64,000 bases of DNA from the NCBI GenBank assembly GCA_029204225.1, contig CM055099.1:58725982-58789981 (forward strand), given 5' to 3'. The position numbers and the translations under genes were made by a program. This document shows, in pieces, positions 44,281 to 55,613 of this stretch (within the stretch, counting starts at the first letter, position 1; each line of letters starts with the position of its first letter). The notes beneath the pieces were generated by a model. The model did no database searches and had not been told where the DNA came from. It saw only the letters and a program-made list of their open reading frames with translations. Origin of the DNA: Diphasiastrum complanatum. Taxonomy: Eukaryota; Streptophyta; Lycopodiopsida; Lycopodiales; Lycopodiaceae.

Positions 44281-44631
44281 TTAAGGCCATGTGTCTACCT
44301 CTATTCTGTCGTTGGTGATTTCTAGACAAGGCCCTCTTTTTTTTTTTTCTTCTTCATATAGGTCTAACCATTTATCCATAACTCCACAATTATGAAGCAT
44401 GAATGTAGAAATTTTTTCTCGTTGGAAGGGTGCCAACCTATGGACCTTTCCCATCCCTTGAGGTTTTTCACTAGTTACCTCTTCGGCTTCCTCATCACGC
44501 CACAATAGTGGAGCAGATGGATGTAGTTGGTGCAAAATTTTAGTAACATAAAAGAGAGATTCATGTACTAACCATCCCTCTGACATGCTACCTTCAGGCC
44601 TTGCCTTTTGACGCACATAAAGAACATCCAC
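44281..44631 (-). pseudogene. tnp2 segment between DUF4218 and DUF4216
   Basis: KARPEGSMSEGWLVHESLFY is the characteristic RPEGSMAEGY-like block of CACTA proteins. The rest (PSAPLLWRDEEAEEV ... LHNCGVMDKWLDLYEEE) fits the linker before DUF4216. It probably forms one or more exons, as introns are common here. 44641-44700 does not encode an obvious link. Confidence 0.75.
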
Positions 44632-44693
44632 CTAAAAAGTCACAAATGGTTAAAAATAAATGTTTTATTTAATGAGTTCATGTATCAATTGAT

Positions 44694-44930
44694 TTAGTTT
44701 AAATACACATGCAAAAGATAATTTATGCACTTATACCTAGTGTGCACTGGACCAACAATAGAAACTTCTTCAACCAAGTGCACCAATAAATGCACTTGTG
44801 AGTCCATGATGGAAGTCGGAAAATATCTCTCAAACATGCACACAATCTCCACCATATCCTCATGTCTCTTGCGAAGATCCAGCTCACGGATTTCTTTTGA
44901 ACACATCCATCTACAACATATTCAATCCAT
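44694..44930 (-). pseudogene. DUF4218 part of tnp2
   Basis: MVEIVCMFERYFPTSIMDSQ, then HLLVHLVEEVSIVGPVHTRY, matches the conserved DUF4218 pattern FPPSFFD..VHL..HL..E....GPV. It follows the transposase core in the expected order on the same strand. Confidence 0.85.
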
Positions 44931-44937
44931 TTTATGT

Positions 44938-45591
44938 CTATTTGAATTTCCAATCAATAAATACTAAATAAAAAAATGCACCAAGTACATGTAAATACCT
45001 GACAATGATTGATAGTTTGTATATGGTCTCACAAATATCTTTTGACAAGCACCCACGAATTGACAATGGATAGATGAATTGAATCATCTTTAGCCAATCA
45101 TGAGATTTGAGACCTTGCAACTTTCCATCCACTATGAATGATGACCGTAGAGAATGGGCAAAATCAGTTGGTGTTCTAATGTCATGAATAATGGAGCGCA
45201 CATGGTTAAGCTCCTCCTTAGTGAATGTCCAAGGTACTTTTGGAGCATGATCTTCACCATCCTTTATCCAATATTCTTTTTTGGTGTTTGATTCTTTTAG
45301 ATCGTGCCTTGCAGCAATGGTATCTTTTTCACCAATCAAGTGTTTCCAAATAGATTCACCCACATTTTTAAATATGTGCATGGGATCAAGTAGGTGATTA
45401 ATCAAAAGGTTATTCCAATATTCCAAATGATGAGATATAGATAATCTTTTCATACCATCGATTGGCTTTGCTTGAGATTCCTCCCATAATATTCGCCAAT
45501 CTTTCACGGACATCCTCTTTGGAGGCATCTCTCTCTCAACTCTTCCTCCAAAACCTCTTCTATGAGTGTCGCTGAATGGGTGGCCTTTCAA
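44938..45591 (-). pseudogene. tnp2 transposase core, second half
   Basis: The 217-codon frame starts KGHPFSDTHRRGFGGRVERE and continues HHLEYWNNLLINHLLDPMHI, FKNVGESIWKHLIGEKDT, VPWTFTKEELNHVRSI and GLKSHDWLKMIQFIYPLSIR, all typical of the Transposase_21/tnp2 family and of the start of DUF4218. The first half of the core, expected just upstream on this strand, is instead found on the opposite strand at 45696-46375. The frame is otherwise intact in its core. Confidence 0.9.
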
Positions 45592-45695
45592 GCCAAATAT
45601 AGATGGAGTGACTAAAGCCTCACATCATTATTTGAGTAAATTTTTTTACATCTACTTGTCATTTTTGCTTTAAAACAAAATTTACAATTTGGACA

Positions 45696-46375
45696 TTGAG
45701 TGATATTTTTTTTACAATGACTTCTTTTGTCATGTATAGACTATTGAAAAACAAAATTCTCCCAGAAGGGAATGTCATGCATGAGACAAGAGACGAGGCA
45801 CAAAAGATGTTGTCTAACATCGGGATGGACCACAAGCAATATCATGCATGTCCAGAAGATTGTATTTTGCTCTACGGATGGGATGATGAGGGTACCTTCA
45901 GATTCACCTGCATGGAAACACATCAACAAAGAGTATCCAAGCTTTGCCAATGAGTCAAGAAATGTGAGATTTGGTCTTGCAACAGATGATGTGAACCCCT
46001 TTGGTGTACGAGCAACTACGTGGTCCATTTGGCCTGTTTGCATGGTAAATTATAATATTCCTCCTTGGTTGAGTACAAAAAAGGGACACATTATGTTGGC
46101 ACTTTTAATTCCTGGCCAACGCAAGGTTAAGAACATGGATGTGTATCTTGAGCCGCTTATTGACGAGTTGGAAGATTTGTGGAAGGGGATAAAATCATAT
46201 GACATTTTGCGCCTCTTACATGAGAGGGAGTTTACACTACATGCCATTGTAATGTGGACAATGCATGACTATCCAGGATTAGGTGAATGCTCAGGTGATC
46301 ATTTAAACAATGTCTATCTTGTGTACATAGGAGTTTGTTTACAGTTACATACAACTAGTAATTCTTGACATTTAC
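45696..46375 (+). pseudogene. tnp2 transposase first half, inverted
   Basis: On the plus strand two overlapping phases read TRDEAQKMLSNIGMDHKQYH, ACPEDCILLYG and then VPSDSPAWKHINKEYPSFAN, ESRNVRFGLATDDVNPFGV, TWSIWPVCMVNYNIPPWL, MLALLIPGQRKVKNMDVYLE and MWTMHDYPGLGECSGDH. This is the front part of the tnp2 domain. Its C-terminal end faces away from the second half (44938-45591, minus). An inversion with breakpoints near 45600 and 46430 would restore the usual order, although the Cys-rich stretch that normally follows MHDYPG is missing. A frame change occurs near 45890. Confidence 0.9.
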
Positions 46376-46528
46376 ACGATATACTAAAATGGCGATAATT
46401 ATTCTTTGACATATAATTTTTTTAATAGTGATTGACAGTATCCATTTGTTAGGCAGGCTTTCAAACGGCTGGAAAAAATGCTTGTTTTTTGTGCGGGCCA
46501 AATCTTGTGGGAAGATACTCTTTTAGTC

Positions 46529-46990
46529 TCAAAAAAGTGGTTTATGAAAATCATCGTAAATACTTGCATGAAATTTTAATAGAAGTAGAGAAGTCGCCAA
46601 ACAAGATGTCTTTGCTCCAGGATAAAATGCGGTCTTTGATTCTTCTCGCAATTTTCTTTCTTCTTTAGACAAAAGTGTCTCCTCGTCTTGTTCATTGTGT
46701 CTAGCTGCAATATTTTGCTCGTACATATCATCCAACATGTCTCCCATGACTTCAAATTCATCATTCATTGGAAGCTCATTTTCATCGTTGGAACTTGTTT
46801 GCGAAGAAGTAGATCTAGATGAGCTAGATTCAGATGCATTAGTCTCTTGATTAATGCGCTCATCAATTTCCATCACCGCTTTTAAGCCTTGACGTAGACG
46901 ACGAGGTAATTGCTTTATATGTGGACCGTTGTATTGCATTCGTCATCTACGTCGACCATTACGAGGATTATTGTCTCCAACACTAAATGA
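46529..46990 (-). pseudogene. tnp2 N-terminal region
   Basis: The frame has a Ser/Asp/Glu-rich lead (SSSSRSTSSQTSSNDENELP) and LDDMYEQNIAARHNEQDEE, then LREESKTAFYPGAKTSCLAT and LLLLKFHASIYDDFHK. The YPG-K--S..... L..K block precedes the tnp2 domain in CACTA proteins. The expected continuation is found on the other strand at 45744. A TGA about two codons before the ATG at 46939 marks that the true start lies further upstream. Confidence 0.75.
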
Positions 46991-47339
46991 GGATGAAGAA
47001 TCCTATATATCAAAATAACAAGAAGTAGGTTGAAACAATGCTTGATAAACATCTCCTCCCAATACTTGATAGATCTAAATGTTGCATATGAATATAAATT
47101 ACCTCTTAGTTTAAAAAGTATGAACATACCAATGTATCTATTAGACAAATTTGTCTTTTCAACTTGTTAACATTCAATGAACTCAAAGATGAATAATGCT
47201 CCTAACATTTAATCTAGGCAAATGACGAATAATGCTCCCTATCAAAGGTTTTATATGTTCCTAAACTCTCTACAAATCTGTTATCAGTAGGTAGAATTAT
47301 AGATCTATTTAAATCATAAGATAGAATTCGAATTTGATC

Positions 47340-48255
47340 AATGCAAAATTATTGATAGGAGTAATAAGATCCTTGCACTCGACAAGAGGCAGGGTTACTT
47401 ATATTGATTGGCACTTATATAGAGGCAGGGTTACTTATATAGATTGGCACATTGTTATTCTGAGTCTAGTCAAGCCTTGAAAACCTCTGTTCAGTCAATA
47501 AAGCATTACTATGGCATCATCGCTTAGGACACTTGAATTATGCATATGTTTTGAACATGTCCAAACAATCCATGGTTCTTGATCTCGCCTATCCTTCTGG
47601 TAAGGTCAATCTCCCTGTCTGTCATAGCTGCATCTTTGGAAAGCATACTAGGATTCCTTTTAGATCGAGTCTTTGCATGCAGCAAAAGATCTGTTGGATG
47701 TTGTTCATATAGATATATGTGGACCTATGCAAACTCCTTCATTGCTAGATGCAAAGTATTCATTACTTTTATTGACAGATTCTCTAAAAGAACAGTCGTT
47801 TATTTCATTAAATAGAAATCAGAGGCTTTCATCAAATTCAGACAATTCAAAGAGCATGCTGAGAATCAAACTGGCAAACGAATCAAAGCACGGAGGTCAG
47901 ATAACAGGGGAGAATACATCTCCACCGAATTCAAGGAGTATTGCCTTAACAATGGCATTGAGCAACAATACATTACCTCCTATTTGCCTCAGTCAAATGG
48001 TCTTGTTGAGAGAAAGAATAAAACCTTAGTCGAATCGGCGAAGTATATGTTGTCACATGCGACATTTCCGAAGTCCTTTTGGGTTAAAGTTGTTTCAACA
48101 ACAACTTATATTCAGAACAGATGTCCTACTAAAGGTCTGTCAAACAAAATACTATTGATTTCAACGTGTGGACTGTCCACAACATGTACTTGTGATCTCC
48201 TAAGGTGTGTAGATGCACCAAGATCAAGACTAGATTGAGATTCAAGATCTATCTT
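47340..48255 (+). pseudogene. Copia 4 integrase, several frame changes
   Basis: In alternating phases the plus strand gives LDKRQGYLYRLAHC, then a GAG-pre-integrase block HHRLGHLNYAYVLNMSK with the Cys pair VCHSCIFGKHTRIPF. The integrase core follows with LLDVVHIDICGPMQTPSLL (first Asp), a scrambled middle, and LPQSNGLVERKNKTLVES (Glu) with SHATFPKSFW and NRCPTKGLSNK. It belongs to the element whose gag stands at 40964-41503; the CACTA transposon lies between. It stops at about 48255 at the LTR of Copia 5. Confidence 0.85.
47386..47457. repeat. 36-bp tandem duplication in the integrase frame
   Basis: GAGGCAGGGTTACTTATAT followed by a GATTGGCAC word starts at 47386 and again at 47422; 36 bp is twelve codons, so the phase is kept. 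Confidence 0.85.
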
Positions 48256-48867
48256 TGATTCTATGGCAAAAACACACTACTACATGCATTTAATCACTTC
48301 CAACTCTCACTCACACATATGGAAAGTATTCCAAAAGTAATCTAAGTAAAAACAAGCTGTTCTCCTCGAGTAGAGAGATAAAATCATCAATAGCTCTCAG
48401 GTAGAGAGAGAAAGCTAGAAAATCACTTACACTCAAATCCACTCAATCTCAAAATCAATTAGATCCAAAATGAGGAGTACAATGATACTAGTAGATCCAC
48501 GAGCTACCACTATGCCTAACTATAATTGGACCACACTTTGCCACCTCTTAATCCTATTGGACCATTGATCCATGCACTTCTTAATTCTATTGGACTATAT
48601 TCAAGCACACCTCAAATTCCTATTGGACCACACATGGTTCCACCTCTAAATCCTATTGGACCTCTTAGAATTCATCAAACAAAGGCATTACATTTGTCTA
48701 CACTCTAATTGGCACGAGTTTAGCCTCTCACTCTATTTTGGCTCAATAGTGGCATTACAAGTGGAAATGCATAATTTGTTCCTATCAACATCCTACACCT
48801 AGATACTTGATGTAAAAAACATAAGACCCCTATATCTAACATAGATAATCTTTTTCAATTCTTCACA
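48255..48867 (-). repeat. 3' LTR of Copia 5
   Basis: Starts TGTGAAGAATTG at 48867 after the purine tract AGGAGGAG (48868-48875). Left end is uncertain. It shares an ATGCCACTATTGAG-like stretch with the Copia 2 LTR. Confidence 0.7.
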
Positions 48868-48885
48868 CTCCTCCTAAAAAATTAT

Positions 48886-50796
48886 CTATGAAGATTTAAG
48901 CATTGATCTCGATATAACTCCAAGGTTAGATCTATGCTTGATGAAAGCACTTTTGCTCAAAGGCTTGGTGAGTAGATTGGCAATACAAGAGGACGAGTCG
49001 ACATGCTCCAAATAGATTTCTCCTCCAATAAGCTTTTCTCTCACAAAATGGTGTGCCACTTCTATGTGCTTTCTATGTGCATGAAATATGGGATTATTGG
49101 CAAGAGCTTGGGCCAAGATGTTATCACACTTGATCATTGGTAGATCATTCTCCTTGATGCACTTTAGCTCCATTAATAACCTCTTGATCCAAAGCACCTC
49201 TTTGGTAGTTGTAGTGAGTGCTTTGTACTCGGCCTCACATGAAGAGAGAGATATAGTATCTTGCTTTTTGGAAAGCCAAGATATTAGATTGCCTCCAAGA
49301 AAGATAGTGTATGCACTAATAGACTTTCGATCCATCTTGTCACTTGCAAAGTCCGAATCCGAGTAGCCAACAATGGATAGATCTTCACTTTTATAAAGTA
49401 GACCATAATCACAAGATGAAGATACATATCTTAGAATCCTCTTGGCCATCTTCCAATGATGGATCTTAGGATCTTGCATAAATTGACTCAATTTGTGCAC
49501 ACAAAAACTTAGATCGGGCCTAGTAATGGTAAGCCAAATCAAGGAGCCTACAGGACTCCTAAAAAGTGTGATGTCTTCAAAGGATCTTTCATCACCTTTA
49601 TTAGGATCTTTTACAATTTGCTCCATTGGAGTATCTATGCTCTTAGAATTTTCCATATGAAATTTTTTCAACATAGAGTGAGCATATCTAGATTGGCATA
49701 TAAAGACACAATTTTCATAAAAATCAATTTCTAGGCCTAGGATGTAATGTATCTCTCCTAGATCTTGCATTTTAAACTCACATCCAAGTGCTATCTTAGT
49801 TTCATCAACTAGCTTGATACAACTTCCACAAAGAATAATGTCATCAACATAAATTAGAAGAATGACAATATTGCTATCAACAAACTTTAGATACATGGAA
49901 GGATCATAGTCACTAAGAGTAAATCCTAGCGAGATAAGAAAAGAATTAAGTTTTGAATACCATGATCTTGGTGCTTTCTTGAGTCCATAAAGACTTTTGA
50001 AGAGCAAGCACAGTTTGGACTCATCCTTGATGAATCCTTGAGGTTGTTCCATATAGATCTCCTCCTCATTTAGAAAAGCATTGGATACATCTAATTGGAA
50101 CACCTTCCACTTGAAGAAACAAGCAAGAGAAATAAGAATTCTTATTGTCACCATCTTTGCAACGGGTGCAAAGTTCTCCTCATAATCACGGCCATGGATT
50201 TGAGCAAATCCTTTGGCATATAATCTTGCTTTATACTTGTTGATGGTGCCATCATGATTGAACTTGATCCGAAATACCCACTTGCAACCAATCACATGCT
50301 TGTTGGATGGAGGATCCACAAGCTCCCAAGTATTGTTGGTGATCAATGCATCATACTCTTGCTTCATGGCATCATACCACTCCTTGGTATTGAGTGCCTC
50401 TTGTACATTCTTTGACTCTTCATGAGAGACATAAAAAACATAATTAGTGGAATCAAGATCCACTTGTTTGCCTTTGTCAACATATGAGCGCCTCTTAGGC
50501 TCAGATCTATCTCTCATGGATCTTCTTGGTGAGAAAATCCGAGGAGAGTCTTCTTCAAATCTTGACCCCATCACATCATGATTGTCTTCAAAATCAATAA
50601 TTGGTGATGCATACATAGACTTCTTGATCTCGGCCTCTTCAAAAGGTGAGTGTTGATCTTCATGAAAGACAACATCTCTACTTTCAATAACTTGAGAAGT
50701 AGAGAGTATAAACACTCTATAGGCCTTCTTGGTGGATGAGTATCCAACCATGATCCCTTTGCATGCACTAGGATCTTCCTTCTTCCTTGTTTCCAA
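48886..50796 (-). CDS. Copia 5 RT-RNase H frame, open for 636 codons
   Basis: The longest open frame of the window. It starts within the end of the integrase (METRKKEDPSACKGIMVGYS) and has an acidic linker. RT follows with VIGCKWVFRIKFNHDGTINK, NFAPVAKMVTIRIL, QLDVSNAFLNEE, KSLYGLKKAPRSWYSK and the active site LIYVDDIILCG. RNase H then shows GYSDSDFASDKMDRKSIS, SLSSCEAEYKALTTTTKE, IKCDNILAQALANNPIFH and HRKHIEVAHHFVREK, with its acidic residues in place. The protein copies element RNA to DNA. Upstream integrase has frame breaks, so this is a preserved part of an inactive copy. In complete elements this frame is part of one gag-pol polyprotein. Confidence 0.9.
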   Translation of the reverse strand: METRKKEDPSACKGIMVGYSSTKKAYRVFILSTSQVIESRDVVFHEDQHSPFEEAEIKKSMYASPIIDFEDNHDVMGSRFEEDSPRIFSPRRSMRDRSEPKRRSYVDKGKQVDLDSTNYVFYVSHEESKNVQEALNTKEWYDAMKQEYDALITNNTWELVDPPSNKHVIGCKWVFRIKFNHDGTINKYKARLYAKGFAQIHGRDYEENFAPVAKMVTIRILISLACFFKWKVFQLDVSNAFLNEEEIYMEQPQGFIKDESKLCLLFKSLYGLKKAPRSWYSKLNSFLISLGFTLSDYDPSMYLKFVDSNIVILLIYVDDIILCGSCIKLVDETKIALGCEFKMQDLGEIHYILGLEIDFYENCVFICQSRYAHSMLKKFHMENSKSIDTPMEQIVKDPNKGDERSFEDITLFRSPVGSLIWLTITRPDLSFCVHKLSQFMQDPKIHHWKMAKRILRYVSSSCDYGLLYKSEDLSIVGYSDSDFASDKMDRKSISAYTIFLGGNLISWLSKKQDTISLSSCEAEYKALTTTTKEVLWIKRLLMELKCIKENDLPMIKCDNILAQALANNPIFHAHRKHIEVAHHFVREKLIGGEIYLEHVDSSSCIANLLTKPLSKSAFIKHRSNLGVISRSMLKSS

Positions 50797-51900
50797 GGGA
50801 ATATGGACAAAGCATATGCATCCAAATCTCTAAGGTGATCAACCTTAGGCTTCTTCAAATATAAGATTTCATATGGTGACTTTCCTCCAAGAGCTATATG
50901 TGGGAGCCTATTGCAAAGATAATTTGCACAGTTAATGGCTTCTCCCCAAAAATCTTTGGGCAAAGATGTCTCAATTCTCATAGATTTTGCACATTCACAT
51001 AGAGATCTATTCTTTCTCTCGGCCACTCCATTTTGAGATGGATAGTAGGCACAAGAGAACTCTCTTTTGATGCCTTCAAGCTCACAAAATTTTGAAATTT
51101 ATTGGAGACATATTCACCACCTCCATCACTTCTAAGAGCTTTAATCTTGAATGAGAATTGCTTCTCTACATAAGCTTTTAAATAGGGAAATGATCAAACA
51201 CCATAGATTTAGAAGCAAGAAGATATATCCAAGTGAATCTTGTGAAATCATCAATGAAAGTAACAAAACAAGTGGCTCCTCCCTTGCTTGTAGTTGATGA
51301 GAAATGCACATCCGAGTGGATTAACTCCAAAGGATGCTTGCTTTTGATATAAGATCTTGTAAATGGCTTTTTGTGAGATCTAGCAATAGCACAAGCCTCA
51401 CAAGGCTTGATCTTCTTGGAGAATGACTTTGGCAAGCCAATAGCTTTGGCTTCTTTGATCATAGAGAGCATGGATTTGTAGTTGGGATGTCCCAACCTCC
51501 TATGCCATAATTCCTCCATAGAGAGCTTGTTCACAAGAGCAACATTACGAGCATTCACATACTCATTTGGATCTAGTTTATAGATGCCTCCAAATCTAGA
51601 TCCTAATGCAAGTATCTCATCATTCTTTTTGATAGTGCAAGTATCAACATTGAATTTTACATCAAAGCCATTATCAAGCAATTGGCCAACACTAATAAGA
51701 TTCTTAGTAAGCTTAGGTACATAAAGAACTTTAGAGAGAGAAAGAACTTTAGAGGATGCAAGCTTCAAGGGAATGTTCCCTATGCCTTCAATAGGACATT
51801 CAAAATCATTTGCAGTGTATATTGATTTCTTGACTCCATCATAAGGTGCAATAGAAGAGAAAGAGTCCTTGGAGCTACACATATGTGAAGAGGCTCCACT
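50571..51900 (-). pseudogene. Copia 5 protease end and integrase
   Basis: The frame 51882-51178 begins in the protease C-terminal region (SKVLSLSKVLYVPKLTKNLI), then the zinc-binding WHRRLGHPNYKS ... PCEACAIARSHKK, and the core HPLELIHSDVHFSSTTSKGG with the first Asp. A different phase carries KALRSDGGGEYVSNK (second Asp) at about 51140, and 51026-50571 resumes AERKNRSLCECAKSMRIETS (Glu) and LPKDFWGEAINCANYLCN. A few frame changes (near 51178 and 51025, and another near 50840) make it non-functional although all catalytic residues are visible. Confidence 0.85.
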
Positions 51901-51940
51901 ATCAATATACCATAGGCCGTCCTTCTTGAAAGGAGTAGAT

Positions 51941-52567
51941 GAGACTAGAATCTAAATCTACAAAAACAACATGTCTGCCTTTTTGAACAGCACATGTGTT
52001 GGTAGTGTCGCTACCACTAAACAAATCTAAAACCCAGCCTGCTCAGTGTAAAAAAATTAATTGTTGTGACTTTTAATAGGGACAAGCCACAGAACCTGTT
52101 ATCGAATGCTTTTAATTTTGTTACTGTTGAAAATTGGAACAACTTTCCAAAGCTAGTCAATCCGACAATGTTGTAGTGCAGCATGGAGCGTTTGTCATCC
52201 AATGAATAATAATTAATGGTTATGTATTCAATCTGTTTACACAACCGCACACCACCAGAATTGCGAACATTGGGCTTGTACCTACCAAAAAAAAATCAAA
52301 AATAATTTTAGACAATCTATGCTAAGAATAGAGTATATAGAAATTAATACAAATAAAGTTAAGTTGTTTTCAATCCCAACATTGCTAAAAGCTAAAAGAG
52401 TTTTGCGCATTGAAGCCGACTGCCGACTTGAATGAAATATTACAACTCTCCAAATAGGAGAAGTTGTGATTTTAAAAATCTCTACATTACACTATGGATT
52501 TCAGTGTATTTAAATGAAGAATCATCATTTAGAGATTCTCTCATTTGAAATTCGTAGGAAATGTCTG
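51941..52567. other. Non-coding stretch between Copia fragments
   Basis: No supported gene. AT-rich sequence between the truncated 5' side of Copia 5 and the integrase fragment of Copia 6. Confidence 0.4.
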
Positions 52568-53421
52568 TTATGCAAAGAGTAATTTTTTTTTTCCTTTAAA
52601 AATTATAACATAATTTTCAGAAACTACTTGCTTACCCTTTTCATCACATGTGAGCCTTGAAGGTGTTTGCCTTTGCCTTGATGTTCTTCTTGGCTTTTGA
52701 CTTGATAAAGGTCCTTCATCATCACCATTTAAAGTAAAATCCATAACATCACCATCAAGATTGTTAGATCCATCCACATCATCAACATCAATAAGTTAAT
52801 TTTGGAATGCTCCTCTCATCAAAAATGACATCTCTACCAACAATCACTTTGTTAGTGAAGGAATGTAAACCTTGTAGGCCCTCACTATGTCCCACAAATA
52901 TACCTTTTCTTGAAGATGGATCTTCCTCGGTCCTATCATCAAGAGTAATTTTGACATAGCATGTGCATCCAAAAGTTTTGAGAAAGTTGACACTCGGCCT
53001 CCTCTTGAATAGCATCTCAAAAGGTGTCCTTCCATCCAAAATAGCTCTTGGCCACCTATTGCACAAGAAATTGGCACACAACAAAGCTTGATCCCAAAAT
53101 GGCTTATCAAGATTAGCACTTAACCTCATGGCTTTGGCACTCTCACAAAGAGTCCTATTCTTCCTTTCAGCCACTCCATTTTGTTGTGGTGGTCCTTGGT
53201 GTTGTATACTCCCTCTTGATCCCATGCTCATCACAAAAAGCCTTGAACTTGGTAGATATGTACTCTCCACCATTGTCACTCCTCAAGCACTTGATCCTTG
53301 TGGAAAATTGGTCCTCTCTTGCATTCTTGAACTTGACAAAAACATCAAACACTTCACCTTTTCTCTTTAGTAGATAGATCCAACAAAATCTACTAAAATC
53401 ATCAATGAAAGTTACAGACAT
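52568..53421 (-). pseudogene. Copia 6 integrase fragment
   Basis: Three phases in order: VTFIDDFSRFCWIYLLKRKG, CLRSDNGGEYISTKFK and CDEHGIKREYTTP; then PPQQNGVAERKNRTLCESA with WDQALLCANFLCNRWPRA and FLKTFGCTCYVKITLDDRTE; then a linker DGSNNLDGDVMDF ... SQKPRRTSRQRQTPSRLTC. The Asp of SDNGGEY and the Glu of VAERKN are present. A frame change lies exactly in the TP-QQNGVAE stretch (about 53185). RT, gag and LTRs of this element are not seen. Confidence 0.85.
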
Positions 53422-53449
53422 CTTAGCTTTCTTAGCTTCTTAGCTTAGT

Positions 53450-54188
53450 TGAGGGTGCAAAAAAAGCGAGCATCAAGCGAGCATAATGCAAGCAACATAC
53501 AAAGATTACTAAATTTGTCAAAGTAAAGCTTTTGCAGCATAACTTCACCTAAATAATTGTGATTTATAGGGGGACCTTGTTAAAACATGATAGTTGAGGA
53601 CTATGCAAAGATCTACAAGGACCTCCATGCATGTGAGGTTGCATCTACTCTCCACACATGTGAGATTTCACTATGTATATGATATTGCAAAAGATCAAGC
53701 TAGATTTCGCCAATATTTCACACTCCTCAAAAACTAGCTTGATGAGATACTAGATCAAACAAAAAATTTGAGATACTTCTTGACTGGATCCTTTGGTATG
53801 AATGTGATGTGAAAACCAGCCAATGGATCCTTGATAGCAGCAAATTCACCAAATCTATGATAGAATTTCTTTGATGGAAATTCATTGCCAACTCCTTTGA
53901 TGAGCATTCCACCAATTTGCCACCATATTTTCCTTTTGTTCCCTCATAATGACCATGAAAATCAAGATTACAATATACGCAAAAGTGTTGATTATCAAGA
54001 TTTTGCATACTAGCTTGACTAGTCCATAAACTATGAACTTTTTGCATGATAGATCTAATCTTGAAATCAAATGCTATCTTGATATTATTGAGACTACGTA
54101 ATTGGTCAAGGATGTAAGTGTCCTTTGTGGATGATTCACTTAATCTCATGAGAAGTTTACAAATTGCCTCACAAAAAGAAAAAAACAA
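53450..54188 (-). mobile_element. Copia 7 fragment: 3' end with LTR start
   Basis: At 53724-53734 a TTTTTGAGGAG purine tract on the minus strand is followed at 53723 by TGTGAAATATTGGC, the polypurine tract and LTR start style of the other Copia elements here. The 153-codon frame 54188-53727 just upstream has no domain I recognise; another phase in its last part (GFHITFIPKDPVKKYLKFF) also ends before the tract. The LTR contains CACACATGTGAG near 53657 and is cut at about 53450. Confidence 0.5.
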
Positions 54189-54664
54189 GATTTTTCACAC
54201 TATGAATGACTATCTCATTTTGCTCTTACAAGATCCAAGACCATACACTTGATGACACAATCGCTTGCATTATAAATGATTTAGAACTTGTTCTAAGCCA
54301 TTAATGACATGAAAAATGTCCTTATCGTCAAATTCTAAGATTTTATAATACGAAAACTTGAGCCATTCACAAAAGTGATCCTTAAAAAAAAAAATTGCCG
54401 TAAATTTTTTAATTTCCTATGGTTCCTTCAATTTTTTTTCGAGCACAAAAACATTTCAAGGATTTCAAAGTTTTTTTGAATTCAATTTGTAATTTTTTGT
54501 TAAAAGGACCCCCTCTTTTTACAAGTTAGACAAATTCATTTCTTTGTTTGTCGTTAAACTCCCATAACTTTCTTGTTTGAGCTCAAGATTCAGTAAAGTA
54601 AAAACGAAAAGTGATCAGAACAATAAGATGAACTCACCGAGACTATCCAAAATCATGCTGTAGC

Positions 54665-55123
54665 ACTTTAAAATGGGTGGTAAGGGAAAACAGGCAGTGG
54701 ACAAAAATAATCCACCCCAAGACAACTTGCCTACCGATGAAACGGTGGAAGAATTACATGTTTCAAACTAGCAAGAAAACATATTAAATAGGCCACACAA
54801 AATCTGATAGTGGCAACGTTGCAAGAAATAAGACAAGATTGGCAGGAAATGAAACAAAATTGACAAGATGATGAGGTAAAATGGACAAAATTATTTGATA
54901 GCCTAGCTAGTAGACAAAAAAAGATTGCAGGACCTGACCAAAGATGTAATGAGCCATCCACATCGTTCCAACTACCATCTCCATCGCAAAATGTAACATC
55001 CTCTCAAGATGTCCGGAGAATTGACATGGACAAGGGAAAGCAGGTATTATGGAGTCATATGGAATATCCGGTCAGACTTGGTAATGACAGGGAACGAGTG
55101 CAACAATCAACGAGGTTTCATTA
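54665..55123 (+). pseudogene. Gag N-terminal-like remnant (plus strand)
   Basis: From about 54672 the plus strand reads MGGKGKQAVDKNNPPQDNLP, PTDETVEELHVS, then past stops IRQDWQEMKQN, a TGA, QDDEVKWTKLFDSLASRQKK and VRRIDMDKGKQVLWSHMEYP, ending with a stop near 55123. A charged, coiled-coil-like lead of this kind precedes the capsid in some Gypsy Gag proteins. No capsid domain follows on this strand. Confidence 0.45.
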
Positions 55124-55613
55124 ACAACGTAACCACTTTGATGCTCGGGAGTTTTTATAGTCATATTAGTCTAAATGCATTTGAAATTACTCATTTCAGA
55201 GTTGGAGGGAAAACTAGAAAGTCGAATTACTAGTAGATTCAAATTTGAATAAGGTTTATGGAACCTAGTCACTCTATGTTAGGGTTTTATCATTTTGGAG
55301 GAAAACCAAACTTTTGAATATTCATGGATCTGCTATATAAATTTGTACACATGTGAGAGAAGGCTGATCGTCTACCTCTTTTACCTCATTCATGTTTATA
55401 CATGGTTCTCTTGGGTTCTACTATTAATTGGTGCATTCTACTTGTGATATTTATGTGTAGAATTATCTATATTTGCTATTTTGGATTCACACGTGTGAAA
55501 TACAATAGGGTGCTATTTATGTATGGACAATAGCTTATATTTATGTTTTGATTCATGTTTGATCAAGTTCTATTAGAATTAGCATTCTATTTTGTGTGTA
55601 GATGCTGATTTTT

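Larger units (their letters stand above)
41504..47300 (-). mobile_element. CACTA (EnSpm-type) DNA transposon, rearranged
   Basis: A tnp2-type transposase gene on the minus strand, in pieces from about 46970 to 43234, identifies the family. The left end begins CACAACTAGAAAACTCTGTG at 41504 directly inside a Copia Gag frame, with TAT (41501-41503) as possible 3-bp target copy, followed by palindromic subterminal repeats. The matching right end was not found; 46970-47340 has no CACTA-like inverted partner, so the 5' end is lost or diverged. Part of the gene (45.6-46.4 kb) is inverted, and a Copia relic is nested at about 42.6-43.0 kb. Confidence 0.75.
48255..51940 (-). mobile_element. Copia 5: Ty1/Copia element, 5'-truncated
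   Basis: Integrase, RT-RNase H, polypurine tract and 3' LTR are present in order on the minus strand; gag, most of the protease and the 5' LTR are missing right of about 51940. It is close to Copia 2 in sequence over the whole shared part and is the best preserved element of the window. Confidence 0.85.

Noticed and set aside
55009-55233. 74-codon plus-strand frame beginning MSGELTWTRES
   Set aside because: Out of phase with the Gag-like reading of the same DNA and without motif.
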